DNA of 30,403 nt from Ga0077527 sp038316355. Lineage in GTDB: Bacteria > Pseudomonadota > Gammaproteobacteria > Burkholderiales > SG8-41. The notes beneath the pieces were generated by a model, which did no database searches, had not been told where the DNA came from, and worked only from the letters and a program-made list of their open reading frames with translations. Each line of letters begins with the position of its first letter. The stretch's first letter is position 1. This document shows, in pieces, positions 8,284 to 15,145 of this stretch. The stretch spans positions 1 through 30,403 of the forward strand of contig JBBQAO010000039.1 in the NCBI GenBank assembly GCA_038316355.1, in the 5' to 3' direction. A program made the translations under genes and the position numbers.

Positions 8284-9339
8284 TCAGATCGACGCGACAA
8301 TTTTTTCGCTGAACGCTTTCGTGCCGAGCTTGCCGCCGAGGTCGACGGTACGCGTTTCGGGTGATTGCAGCGCGGCGTCGATCGCGGCTTCGATGGCCTT
8401 GGCTGCGGCATCGAATTCCGCGCGCTGGTGCTTTGTTGCCAGCCATTCCATCAGCATCGTTGCTGACAGCAGCAGCGACACCGGGTTGGCCTTGTCCTGG
8501 CCGGCGATGTCGGGAGCTGAGCCGTGCTGGGCCTGCGCGCAGCAGGCGGTGTCGCCGGTCATCGTCGAGCCGGCGATGCCGAGGCCACCGGAAAGCTCGG
8601 AGGCCTCGTCCGACAGGATGTCGCCGAACATGTTGCCGGTGACGATGCAGTCAAACTGGTCCGGGATGCGCACCAGCAGTGCGGCCATGGCATCGACGAT
8701 TTTTTCGTCGAGCTGGACGTCGGGGTAATTCTTCGCCACGGCGCGCACTTCGCGCAGGAACAGGCCGTCGGACATGTGCAGCACGTTGGCCTTGTGCACG
8801 GCGGTGACTTTTTTGCGCCGCTTGCGTGCCCACTCAAATGCTACTACGGCGATGCGTCGCGATTGTTTCGCGGTGACCTTGCGGATGGCGATGGCCACAT
8901 CCTCCGTCGGCATGAATTCGCCGCGGCCCATGAACATATTACGGTCGCCGTAAAAACCTTCGGTGCACTCGCGGAAAATCACCAGATCAATCGGTTTGCC
9001 GGTGAGGCCCACGCCCATGCGTGATTTCGCGGGGCGGATGTTGGCGAACAGGTCGAGCTGCACGCGCAGCCAGCCGGAAGGATTGATGCCGCCCTGTTCC
9101 TTGGCCGGGTAATCGAGATGCGACACCGGGCCGAGGATGATGCCCGGCGCCTGGCGCGCGGCTTCCTGGATGTCCACGGGGAACGTTGAGCCGTGTTTTT
9201 TCAGCGCGCCGAAACCGATTTCGCGCTGGTCCCATTCGAAGCCCAGCTTGAATTTCCTGCTGGCCTGGTCGAGGACGGCGAGGGTGGCTGCAGTGATCTC
9301 GGGGCCGATGCCGTCGCCGGGGAGGACGAGGATTTTCAT
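8284..9339 (-). CDS. Isocitrate/isopropylmalate dehydrogenase family protein
   Basis: A 351-residue NAD-dependent beta-hydroxyacid oxidative decarboxylase. It starts MKILVLPGDGIGPEI, the family N-terminus. Substrate and metal residues are visible: Arg92, Arg102 (ANIRPAKS), Arg123 with Tyr130 (FRECTEGFYGDRN), Lys183 (VHKANVLHMSDGLF), Asp216, Asp240 and Asp244 (TGNMFGDILSDEAS), and HGSAPDIAGQDKANP near the C-terminus. The RECTEGFY segment is closer to isocitrate, homoisocitrate or tartrate-type enzymes than to LeuB, which has RELTGG there, so I do not call it leuB. ATG 9339 is chosen because the family motif begins there; an in-frame ATG at 9396 would add 19 unlike residues. It diverges from the MOSC gene. 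Confidence 0.85.
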   Translation of the reverse strand: MKILVLPGDGIGPEITAATLAVLDQASRKFKLGFEWDQREIGFGALKKHGSTFPVDIQEAARQAPGIILGPVSHLDYPAKEQGGINPSGWLRVQLDLFANIRPAKSRMGVGLTGKPIDLVIFRECTEGFYGDRNMFMGRGEFMPTEDVAIAIRKVTAKQSRRIAVVAFEWARKRRKKVTAVHKANVLHMSDGLFLREVRAVAKNYPDVQLDEKIVDAMAALLVRIPDQFDCIVTGNMFGDILSDEASELSGGLGIAGSTMTGDTACCAQAQHGSAPDIAGQDKANPVSLLLSATMLMEWLATKHQRAEFDAAAKAIEAAIDAALQSPETRTVDLGGKLGTKAFSEKIVASI

Positions 9340-9424
9340 GGTGATACCTGTTATTGTGAGGTGGGAATTGTAGCAGCGTCGCCGGAATGTCCGCACGCGT
9401 TACCCCGCCATAAAAGTCCATAAC

Positions 9425-10216
9425 ATGTCTCGCGTCGCCGCCCTCTACCGTTATCCCGTCAAGGGTTTCACCCCCGAACACTGCACCACGCTGACCGTGC
9501 TGCCCGAAGGCCGGGTGGCGGGTGACCGCGTGCTGGCGTTCCGCTTTGCCAACGCGCCGGTGGCCGACGACCAGTGGTGCCGCAAATACGAAGGCATCGT
9601 GCTGGCGAACACGCCGGGTCTTGCGCGGCTGAGCACGCAGTTCGACCACCGCCAGTTGCGGTTGAAGATTGCGTTGGGCGACCAGGTGCTCGCCGAGGAG
9701 GGCCTCGATGACGCCGGCCGCAAGCGCATGGTCGAGGCACTGACCGCGTATGTGTTGAGCCTCAAGGAGCACCCGCTGCGCAACCATCCCGATCGCCTGC
9801 CGCTGAAACTGATCGGCGACGGCGTCACGCCGCGCTACCAGGACAACGAAACCGGGCAGGTGACTCTGCACAGCCGTGAGACCATCAACTCGGCTGCCGC
9901 AGCGCTGCGCGATCCGAAACTGAGCGAACACCGCTTCCGTTCCAACATCGCGATTGAGGGGATTGAAGCCTGGGCAGAACAATCCTGGCTCGGACGCAGC
10001 ATCCGCATCGGCGGCGTCGAGTTTGACGTGATGAAGTCCAAGGTGCGCTGTCTGGCAACGCATGCCAACCCGGTCACCGGCGAGCGCGACCTGCAGGTGA
10101 TGCAGGAATTGATGCGGTCGTTTGCACAGAAAGAACCCACGCTGGGCGTCGGCATGCTCACGCGCGGCGCCGGCGGCGAGATCCGGGTTGGCGACGATCT
10201 GACGCTGCTCCCCTGA
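9425..10216 (+). CDS. MOSC domain-containing protein
   Basis: A 263-residue protein with an N-terminal MOSC beta-barrel (about 1-95: ALYRYPVKGFTPEHC, LPEGRVAGDRVLAFRFAN) and a C-terminal MOSC domain. That domain carries HRFRSNIAIEG at 169-179 and VRCLATHANPVTGERD, with the conserved cysteine at residue 209. MOSC proteins bind or transfer molybdenum-cofactor sulfur, as in molybdenum cofactor sulfurases and the YcbX/mARC N-hydroxylated-compound reductases. Length agrees with the small bacterial YcbX-like type without a ferredoxin domain. ATG 9425 starts the YPVKG motif at the expected distance. A 7-bp hairpin (10221-10227 with 10236-10242) follows the stop but lacks a T-tract. Confidence 0.85.
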   Translation: MSRVAALYRYPVKGFTPEHCTTLTVLPEGRVAGDRVLAFRFANAPVADDQWCRKYEGIVLANTPGLARLSTQFDHRQLRLKIALGDQVLAEEGLDDAGRKRMVEALTAYVLSLKEHPLRNHPDRLPLKLIGDGVTPRYQDNETGQVTLHSRETINSAAAALRDPKLSEHRFRSNIAIEGIEAWAEQSWLGRSIRIGGVEFDVMKSKVRCLATHANPVTGERDLQVMQELMRSFAQKEPTLGVGMLTRGAGGEIRVGDDLTLLP

Positions 10217-10232
10217 AAACAGCACGATCGCC

Positions 10233-10261
10233 TTGTCGTGCTGCACTGCAGCGTCTAGAAT
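10233..10261 (+). promoter_or_regulatory. Sigma70-like promoter for the glycine riboswitch leader
   Basis: TTGTCG (10233-10238) and TAGAAT (10256-10261) are separated by exactly 17 bases, so transcription would start near 10268, a few bases ahead of the first aptamer. The -35 lies in the 3' arm of a small hairpin formed just after the MOSC stop codon. Judged by eye. Confidence 0.6.
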
Positions 10262-10269
10262 ATAAAACG

Positions 10270-10456
10270 TCTGCAGGAGAGCGGGATTTCCATAATCCCC
10301 GCCGAAGGCGTAAACCCTCGTAATCGCTCAGGCCAAGTTACTGCGGACGGCAACAGCCGATCTGGAGAGTGACCACCGGGAAACCGGCATGGTCCACCGA
10401 AGGGGCACGCGAACCCAGGTTCGCAAAACTCTCAGGTAAATGGACAGGGAGGGCGG
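10270..10456 (+). ncRNA. Tandem glycine riboswitch
   Basis: Two successive aptamers are readable. The first (about 10272-10350) has GGAGAGCGG, CCGAAGGCG, then AATCGCTCAGGC and GCGGAC. After a linker of about 11 bases, the second (about 10362-10456) has GGAGAGTG, CCGAAGGGGC, AAAACTCTCAGGTAAATGG and ACAGGGAGGGC. GGAGAG, CCGAAGG, CTCAGG and GGACAG in this order are the conserved core of the gcvT-type glycine aptamer. The second copy matches the consensus more closely than the first. It lies 80 bases ahead of a DadA-like gene, which it presumably switches on when glycine is high. Confidence 0.93.
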
Positions 10457-10532
10457 CGCGGAGCTGAACTGAGCCTGAAACAGGCTCTGTCCCTGTCCGT
10501 ACCCAACTGAGCCCTACCCAACCTGAGGGTTT
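10442..10532 (+). promoter_or_regulatory. Riboswitch expression platform and masked ribosome site
   Basis: GGACAGGGA (10442-10450), part of the second aptamer's 3' core, is perfectly complementary to TCCCTGTCC (10490-10498); between them is a compact GAGCCTG-AAA-CAGGCTC hairpin (10471-10487). Separately, aptamer bases CTCAGGT (10431-10437) are complementary to ACCTGAG (10521-10527), which overlaps the ribosome site TGAGGG just before ATG 10536. Both pairings compete with the folded aptamer, so glycine binding should free the ribosome site. No long T-tract follows a strong stem, favouring translational control. Complementarity is directly visible; the mechanism is inferred. Confidence 0.6.
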
Positions 10533-10535
10533 TTC

Positions 10536-11810
10536 ATGAAAGTCATCGTTCTGGGCGCCGGTGTGGTCGGCACCACAGCGGCTTGGTTCCTGGCGCAAGC
10601 CGGACATCAGGTCACGGTTATCGAGCGCCAGCCGGCAGCCGCGCTGGAAACGAGTTTTGCCAACGGCGGGCAGATTTCCGTCAGCCATGCCGAGCCCTGG
10701 GCCCATTCTGGCGCGCCGCTGCGGGTTCTCCAGTGGATGTTCAAAGAAGATGCGCCGCTGCTGTTCCGGCCGCGCCTCGACCTTCTGCAATGGCAGTGGT
10801 GTCTGGAATTCCTGCGCGAATGCACGCCTGCGCGCACGCGGCACAACATCCGGCAACTGGTCAATCTCGGGTTGTACAGCCGCGGCCTGCTCCGGGAACT
10901 GCGCGCAGAGACCGGCATCGAGTACGATCACCTTGAGCGCGGCATCCTGCATTTTTATACCAGCCAGCAGGCGCTCGACGCGGCGCAGGAACCGGCGCGC
11001 ATCATGCGCGAGTTCGGTTGCGAGCTCGACATGAAAACGCCGGAGGAGTGCGTGGCGATCGAGCCGGCGCTGGCGCACGCACGGGCCGGCATCACCGGCG
11101 GCAGCCTGACGCCGTCGGATGAGTCGGGTGACGCGCAACTGTTCACGCAGCGGCTGGCGGCCTTGTGCGAAAAATCCGGCGTGCAGTTTTTATATGGCCA
11201 CACCATCACCCATGTTGCTGCTGCCGGCGGCATGGTCAGCGGCGTCCGTGTGACCGGGCCCGATGGCCGAGCTGTGCTGATCAGTGGGGATGCTCATGTG
11301 GTCGCGTTAGGCAGTTACAGCCCGCAGCTGTTGGCACCGCTGGGCATCCGGCTGACGATTTATCCGGCCAAGGGTTATTCGGTGACCTTGCCGGTTGCCG
11401 ATCCGGCGCGCGCACCCAGCGTCAGCCTGACCGACGACGAATACAAACTGGTGTATTCGCGGCTCGGTGATCGCTTGCGCATCGCCGGCACCTGCGAACT
11501 GAACGGTTACGATAACGCGTTGAATGATGTGCGCTGCCAGGCCATCGTCCGCCGTACGGAAGAACTGTTTCCGGGGGCGGGGGATGTGACGCAGGCGCGG
11601 TACTGGGCTGGATTGCGCCCGGCAACGCCGTCGAACGTGCCCTACATCGGAAAAACCAAATACGCCAACCTCTACCTCAATACCGGACACGGCACGCTGG
11701 GCTGGACCCATGCCTGCGGTTCCGGGCGGGCGATTGCCGACATTGTTTCCGGCAAGAAACCAGAAGTGGATTTTGCCTTTGCCGGCATGCCCCGACGCGC
11801 ACCACACTGA
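10536..11810 (+). CDS. dadA: DadA-like FAD-dependent D-amino acid dehydrogenase / glycine oxidase family
   Basis: A 424-residue DAO-family flavoprotein. The dinucleotide-binding start MKVIVLGAGVVGTTAAWFLA is followed by VIERQPAAALETSFANGGQI, where SFANGGQ is the DadA signature. Further family segments are SDESGDAQLFTQRLA, PAKGYSVTLP and YWAGLRPATPSNVPYIG, then NTGHGTLGWTHACGSGRAI, typical of DadA C-termini. The enzyme would oxidatively deaminate D-amino acids, or glycine, to oxo acids and pass electrons to quinone. The ATG has GAGGG about 8 bases upstream, the site masked in the riboswitch model. A glycine riboswitch in front suggests glycine is the substrate or a signal, so the gene may be a glycine-disposal enzyme rather than an alanine-racemisation partner. 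Confidence 0.88.
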   Translation: MKVIVLGAGVVGTTAAWFLAQAGHQVTVIERQPAAALETSFANGGQISVSHAEPWAHSGAPLRVLQWMFKEDAPLLFRPRLDLLQWQWCLEFLRECTPARTRHNIRQLVNLGLYSRGLLRELRAETGIEYDHLERGILHFYTSQQALDAAQEPARIMREFGCELDMKTPEECVAIEPALAHARAGITGGSLTPSDESGDAQLFTQRLAALCEKSGVQFLYGHTITHVAAAGGMVSGVRVTGPDGRAVLISGDAHVVALGSYSPQLLAPLGIRLTIYPAKGYSVTLPVADPARAPSVSLTDDEYKLVYSRLGDRLRIAGTCELNGYDNALNDVRCQAIVRRTEELFPGAGDVTQARYWAGLRPATPSNVPYIGKTKYANLYLNTGHGTLGWTHACGSGRAIADIVSGKKPEVDFAFAGMPRRAPH

Positions 11811-11857
11811 ACATTGCATCAACCCGGACATAACCATGAATCAGGGGCAGTTTGGCC

Positions 11858-11886
11858 TTGTGGGGATTGTATACCGTGTATACAAT
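11858..11886 (+). promoter_or_regulatory. Promoter overlapping the GntR operator
   Basis: TTGTGG (11858-11863) and TACAAT (11881-11886) are spaced by 17 bases. The -10 is the right half of the palindrome at 11866-11886, so a bound repressor would block RNA polymerase. The predicted transcript begins near 11893, 22 bases before the ATG at 11915. The -35 is a weak match. Confidence 0.45.
11866..11886. promoter_or_regulatory. Perfect palindromic operator, likely for the GntR/FCD regulator
   Basis: ATTGTATAC, a 3-base spacer CGT, then GTATACAAT: nine bases per arm with no mismatch. Short palindromes of the TTGTATACAA kind are common binding sites of FadR/FCD-type GntR regulators, and one is encoded about 1.4 kb downstream in the same transcription unit. 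I found no second copy of this exact arm pair in the window. Confidence 0.65.
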
Positions 11887-11914
11887 CTGCGAAAACCAGT
11901 CAGGAGCAAGCGCG

Positions 11915-12324
11915 ATGGCCGATGCCGGCGCCCCCCGCAGCAATTACCAGAACATGGCTTTCCGATGATCGAAGTGGAGTGGCTTCCGCTCAAGCGGCGG
12001 CGCCACAGCATGATATTGATGTCGGAGGTTGGCATTCCGTTACGGGTGACCGAAGACCTGATCGAAATCGCAGCATCTTTGATTGACTACGTCAGGATCA
12101 CCGACCATGTCAGCCTGTCTGACCGTCTGGCTGCAATGGGAAAAAAAGAATTTCTGCTATTCGAACTGGGTCTGATCCAGCCCCAGGAAAAAGCGACCTG
12201 GCTGGTTGAGCGTTATGGCTCCGAAATCAATTTCACCGGTGTGGCGCCGGCCGACGTGGTCGCGGTGGACGCGATCCACCGCGGCATTCATCGCCAGGCC
12301 GGTTACCGAGCGATGGTTTCTTAA
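11915..12324 (+). pseudogene. Phosphosulfolactate synthase-like (ComA family) gene, frameshifted and internally deleted
   Basis: From ATG 11915 (ribosome site CAGGAG) the frame reads MADAGAPRSNYQNMAFR and hits TGA at 11966. The next frame, from an overlapping ATG at 11965, continues IEVEWLPLKRRRHSMILMSE and then LRVTEDLIEIAASLIDYVRI, recalling the ComA N-terminal barrel strands (family form TMVLDKG...DLLEVAGEYIDFVKxGWGT). It then jumps to LFELGLIQPQEKATWLVERY and GSEINFTGVAPADVVAVDAI, HRGIHRQ, matching the ComA C-terminus (FEAPLKxQQxWFIxxFGxxVNLGNIxPxxVIxLExLRxGLR). About 100-130 central residues are missing: 119 residues from 11965 against about 250-280 for the family. The lysine and GWGT segments expected in an active enzyme are altered. 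The ATGA overlap could instead be translational coupling of a short leader. Family alignment is from memory. Confidence 0.55.
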
Positions 12325-12352
12325 ACCCGTACCCGATATTAAGGAGATGGCC

Positions 12353-13300
12353 ATGGAAGCAGCGCAAAGCAAGCAAACGATTGCCGTGAACAGTCCGGAG
12401 CAGGTGCAGGTGCTACCCAGCGGGGCCGCGCTGGGCGCGGAAATCCGCGGTGTTGATCTGTCGCAGCCCGTGCCGGATGCAACACGCGAGTTGCTGCGCA
12501 AGGCCTGGTCAGATCATCTGGTTCTGTTCTGGCGCAAGCAAACGCTGCCCGACGAAGCGTTTCTCGCCGCAGCGGGTATTTTCGGCATGCCCAAGGAGCC
12601 GGCGGCGCGTAAATACCAGGTGGCCGGCGGATACAAAATCGGCGGCAGGATGGTGCCGCTGCATCCGCATCTGTCGCTGATCAGCAACCTTGATGAGCAC
12701 GGTAACCCGGTCAAGGACAACGGCGGACTGGGCAGCTACGAAGTGGTCTGGCACAGCGACAATTCCTATGTCGCGGTGCCACCCGCTGGCAGCATGCTGT
12801 ATTCGATCGTCATTCCGACCAACGGCGGCGGCGACACCTGGTTCAACAACCAGTACAAAGCCTATGAAGAATTGCCGGACGATCTGAAAGCTGCGATCAA
12901 GGGGCGCATGCAGATCCACGATGCCAGCCGGAACAGTGCCGGCGTGTTGCGCCCGACGGTGAAAATGCCGACCAAACCCGGGGAAGTGCCGGGGCCGGCG
13001 CATCCACTGGTGCGCATCCACCCGACGACTGGGAAACCCGCGCTGTACCTGGGGCGGCGGCGCGACTGGCCGTCCAACTACATTATCGGCATGTCCAACG
13101 AAGACAGCGAAGCATTGCTCGACAGGCTGTGGGCGCATGCAACTCAGGAAAAATATGCCTGGAAACACATGTGGCAGGTCGGCGACGTCATCCTCTGGGA
13201 TAACCGCTGTGCGATGCATTACCGTTCGGAAGTGGATTCGACGCAACCTCGCGTCATGCACCGTACCGTGATCAACGGCGAAGCCGTGATCGCAGGGTAA
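12353..13300 (+). CDS. TauD/TfdA-family 2-oxoglutarate-dependent dioxygenase
   Basis: A 315-residue Fe(II)/2-oxoglutarate oxygenase. The iron triad is visible: His134 and Asp136 in VWHSDNSY, and His289 in DNRCAMHYR. Arg300 and Arg304 (PRVMHRT) lie at +11 and +15 from the last His, where TauD/TfdA enzymes bind 2-oxoglutarate and substrate; Thr162 (GGGDTWF) is the usual 2-oxoglutarate-contacting Thr. These enzymes hydroxylate a carbon next to a sulfonate, ether or amine and release the group. ATG 12353 has AAGGAG six bases upstream. It lies between a sulfonate-pathway-like relic and a GntR gene, in one apparent operon; a sulfonate or other small acid substrate is plausible but unproven. Confidence 0.9.
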   Translation: MEAAQSKQTIAVNSPEQVQVLPSGAALGAEIRGVDLSQPVPDATRELLRKAWSDHLVLFWRKQTLPDEAFLAAAGIFGMPKEPAARKYQVAGGYKIGGRMVPLHPHLSLISNLDEHGNPVKDNGGLGSYEVVWHSDNSYVAVPPAGSMLYSIVIPTNGGGDTWFNNQYKAYEELPDDLKAAIKGRMQIHDASRNSAGVLRPTVKMPTKPGEVPGPAHPLVRIHPTTGKPALYLGRRRDWPSNYIIGMSNEDSEALLDRLWAHATQEKYAWKHMWQVGDVILWDNRCAMHYRSEVDSTQPRVMHRTVINGEAVIAG

Positions 13301-13303
13301 ACC

Positions 13304-14074
13304 GTGGCACAACGCAGCCGCGCGAAGCGACCCGCCACCAGGATAGTGCCCGATGCCAGCGTACTTAAACGTCTGGCGACACGTCAGGCTCCGTTGGCGG
13401 GAGACGCGCGTTCACTGGGGGCGGTGGCGGCGCAGGAAATACGCCGGGCGATCCAGGAGGGCCGTATTCCGACGGGCACCCACCTGACCGAGACCGATGT
13501 TGCCGAGTGGCTCGGTATGAGTCGTACGCCAATCCGCGAAGCCATGCGCCGGCTGGAAAACGAAGGACTGCTGCTGAACCAGCCGTTTCGCGGCGCGATG
13601 GTGATGCGTCTTGATGCCGAGGATATCCGCCAGTTGTTTGCGGTGCGCGAACTGCTGGAGAGCGCGGCAGCCGGCTGGTGTGCGGAGCACGCATCCGTGG
13701 CTGAAATCGAGGTCATGCGTGACCTGCTGGTGCAGGAAGAGAGGGAACTGGTTGATCCGCGGGCGCTGATGGCGCTCAACCGGCGTTTTCATGACGCGGT
13801 GCTCGATGCGGCGCGTAACAATTTCCTGCGCAAAGCCACGGTAGGAGTGCAGGCATCGTTCCCGCTTTTGGGTGATTCCAACCTGCTGGACGAGCCGCGC
13901 GCGCGGGAAGCACATGCGCAGCACCGCAAGATCCTTGAAGCTATTTTCAGGCGCGACCGCACCGGTGCCGAAGCGGCGGCACGTGCACATGTTCGTGCCT
14001 CGCTGGACTACCGGCTGGCCCGGGTTGCACCGGATGTGGGAGCCGATTTGAATTCCCAAACCATTAAAAAATAA
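13304..14074 (+). CDS. GntR-family transcriptional regulator, FCD (FadR) subfamily
   Basis: A 256-residue regulator. A winged helix-turn-helix occupies about 40-105: EIRRAIQEGRIPTGTHLTET, DVAEWLGMSRTPIREAMRRL and ENEGLLLNQPFRGAMV, the GntR core. The C-terminal all-helical FCD domain includes LFAVRELLESAAAGWCAEHA, NRRFHDAVLDAARN and AHAQHRKILEAI; such domains bind small carboxylates with a metal held by Asp/His residues. The start is GTG 13304, four bases after the dioxygenase stop codon, so the two are co-translated. It probably represses its own operon through the palindrome at 11866-11886 and is released by the acid taken up or metabolised here. Confidence 0.92.
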   Translation: MAQRSRAKRPATRIVPDASVLKRLATRQAPLAGDARSLGAVAAQEIRRAIQEGRIPTGTHLTETDVAEWLGMSRTPIREAMRRLENEGLLLNQPFRGAMVMRLDAEDIRQLFAVRELLESAAAGWCAEHASVAEIEVMRDLLVQEERELVDPRALMALNRRFHDAVLDAARNNFLRKATVGVQASFPLLGDSNLLDEPRAREAHAQHRKILEAIFRRDRTGAEAAARAHVRASLDYRLARVAPDVGADLNSQTIKK

Positions 14075-14100
14075 AAAAGTAATCAACCGAGGAGATGTTC

Positions 14101-15072
14101 GTGAAACTTCATGCATTTTGTATTTTCGTAATTTCCGGCATGGCCTGCAGCATGTCGTCAGTTGTGGCCCAGACTCCGGCATACCCGACCAAGCCGGTGC
14201 GCATGCTGGTGCCCTTCGTGGCCGGCGGCGGCACTGATCTGGTGGCGCGAGCCGTCGCGCAAAAACTGTCGGAACGCGCGGGTGTCACCTTCGTCGTTGA
14301 CAACCGCCCGGGTGCGGGAGGCCGCATCGCGATGGAAACCACGGCGCAGGCCGCGCCCGACGGTTACACCATCACCATGATTTCCGGCACCACCACTGCG
14401 AGCAGTAATCTGTATAAAAACTTGCCGTACGACTTTGCCAAAGACTTTGCGCCGATTTCACAGGTCACCGAACAGCCCTACGTGGTGCTGGTGCCCAACG
14501 CATTACCGGTGAAATCGATCCCGGAGCTGATCGCGCTGGCGAAGGCGAAACCCGGCACGCTGAATTACGGGACATCAGGCGCCGGTGGCATGCAGCATCT
14601 GTCGGGCACGCTGCTGTCGCAGAAGGCGGGTATTACCATGGTCCATGTGCCGTACAAAGGGGGCGGTCAGGTCATCATTGATCTGGTGTCGGCACAGGTC
14701 CAGCTGGCTTTCCTCAACCCGCTTGGTGCGCGGCCGCATATTGCATCGGGCCGGGTACGCGGCATCGCAGTGACTACACGCAAACGCGCGCAGGCCTTCC
14801 CAAATCTGCCGACGATTGCCGAGACGCTGCCCGGTTTCCATGTCAGCAACTGGTACGGGCTGGTGGCGCCGGCGGGGGTTTCGCCGCAAATCGTGCAATA
14901 TCTCTACAAGCAGGTGGTGACCGCGATTGCCGAGCCGGACATGAAGGACCGCCTCGAGAAGGAGGGGTCGGAACTACTGGGCAGCACGCCCAAGGAGTTC
15001 GGCACACACATCAACAACGAAGTGAAGTTGTGGGGCAAGGTTATCAGGGAGGCGGGGCTCACAGCGAACTGA
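14101..15072 (+). CDS. Bug/TctC-family tripartite tricarboxylate transporter receptor (1)
   Basis: A 323-residue periplasmic binding protein. After a signal peptide (MKLHAFCIFVISGMACSMSS, cleavage near VVAQ-TP) comes the Bug N-terminus YPTKPVRMLVPFVAGGGTDL with VARAVAQKL, then VVDNRPGAGGRIAMETTAQA and PDGYTI, GTLNYGTSGAGGMQHL, VHVPYKGGGQVIIDLVSAQV and LPTIAETLPGF. These proteins bind small carboxylates for TctAB-type or other permeases; no TctAB gene is in the window. I prefer GTG 14101 to ATG 14095 because GAGGAG at 14089-14094 is the right distance from it. It ends the operon led by the operator at 11866 and is followed by a terminator. Confidence 0.92.
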   Translation: MKLHAFCIFVISGMACSMSSVVAQTPAYPTKPVRMLVPFVAGGGTDLVARAVAQKLSERAGVTFVVDNRPGAGGRIAMETTAQAAPDGYTITMISGTTTASSNLYKNLPYDFAKDFAPISQVTEQPYVVLVPNALPVKSIPELIALAKAKPGTLNYGTSGAGGMQHLSGTLLSQKAGITMVHVPYKGGGQVIIDLVSAQVQLAFLNPLGARPHIASGRVRGIAVTTRKRAQAFPNLPTIAETLPGFHVSNWYGLVAPAGVSPQIVQYLYKQVVTAIAEPDMKDRLEKEGSELLGSTPKEFGTHINNEVKLWGKVIREAGLTAN

Positions 15073-15093
15073 AAACCGTAATTGCAGGCAGGT

Positions 15094-15132
15094 AAAAAAA
15101 CGGCGCGTCCCTTGGAGGGCGCGCCGTGTTTT
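15094..15132. terminator. Bidirectional rho-independent terminator
   Basis: CGGCGCG-T-CCC (15101-15111) pairs with GGGCGCGCCG (15117-15126) with a single bulged T and a loop of about five bases. Seven A's precede the stem (15094-15100) and TGTTTT follows, so it can end both the rightward Bug operon and the leftward SMP-30 gene. Confidence 0.85.
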
Positions 15133-15145
15133 CTTCGGCATTGGT

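Noticed and set aside
10221..10242. Hairpin after the MOSC gene as a terminator
   Set aside because: The 7-bp stem is perfect but has no T-tract and overlaps the likely -35 of the riboswitch promoter.
8987..10246. A 419-codon minus-strand frame over the MOSC gene
   Set aside because: Antisense to the well-supported MOSC gene and out of frame with the real dehydrogenase at its end; no recognisable domains.
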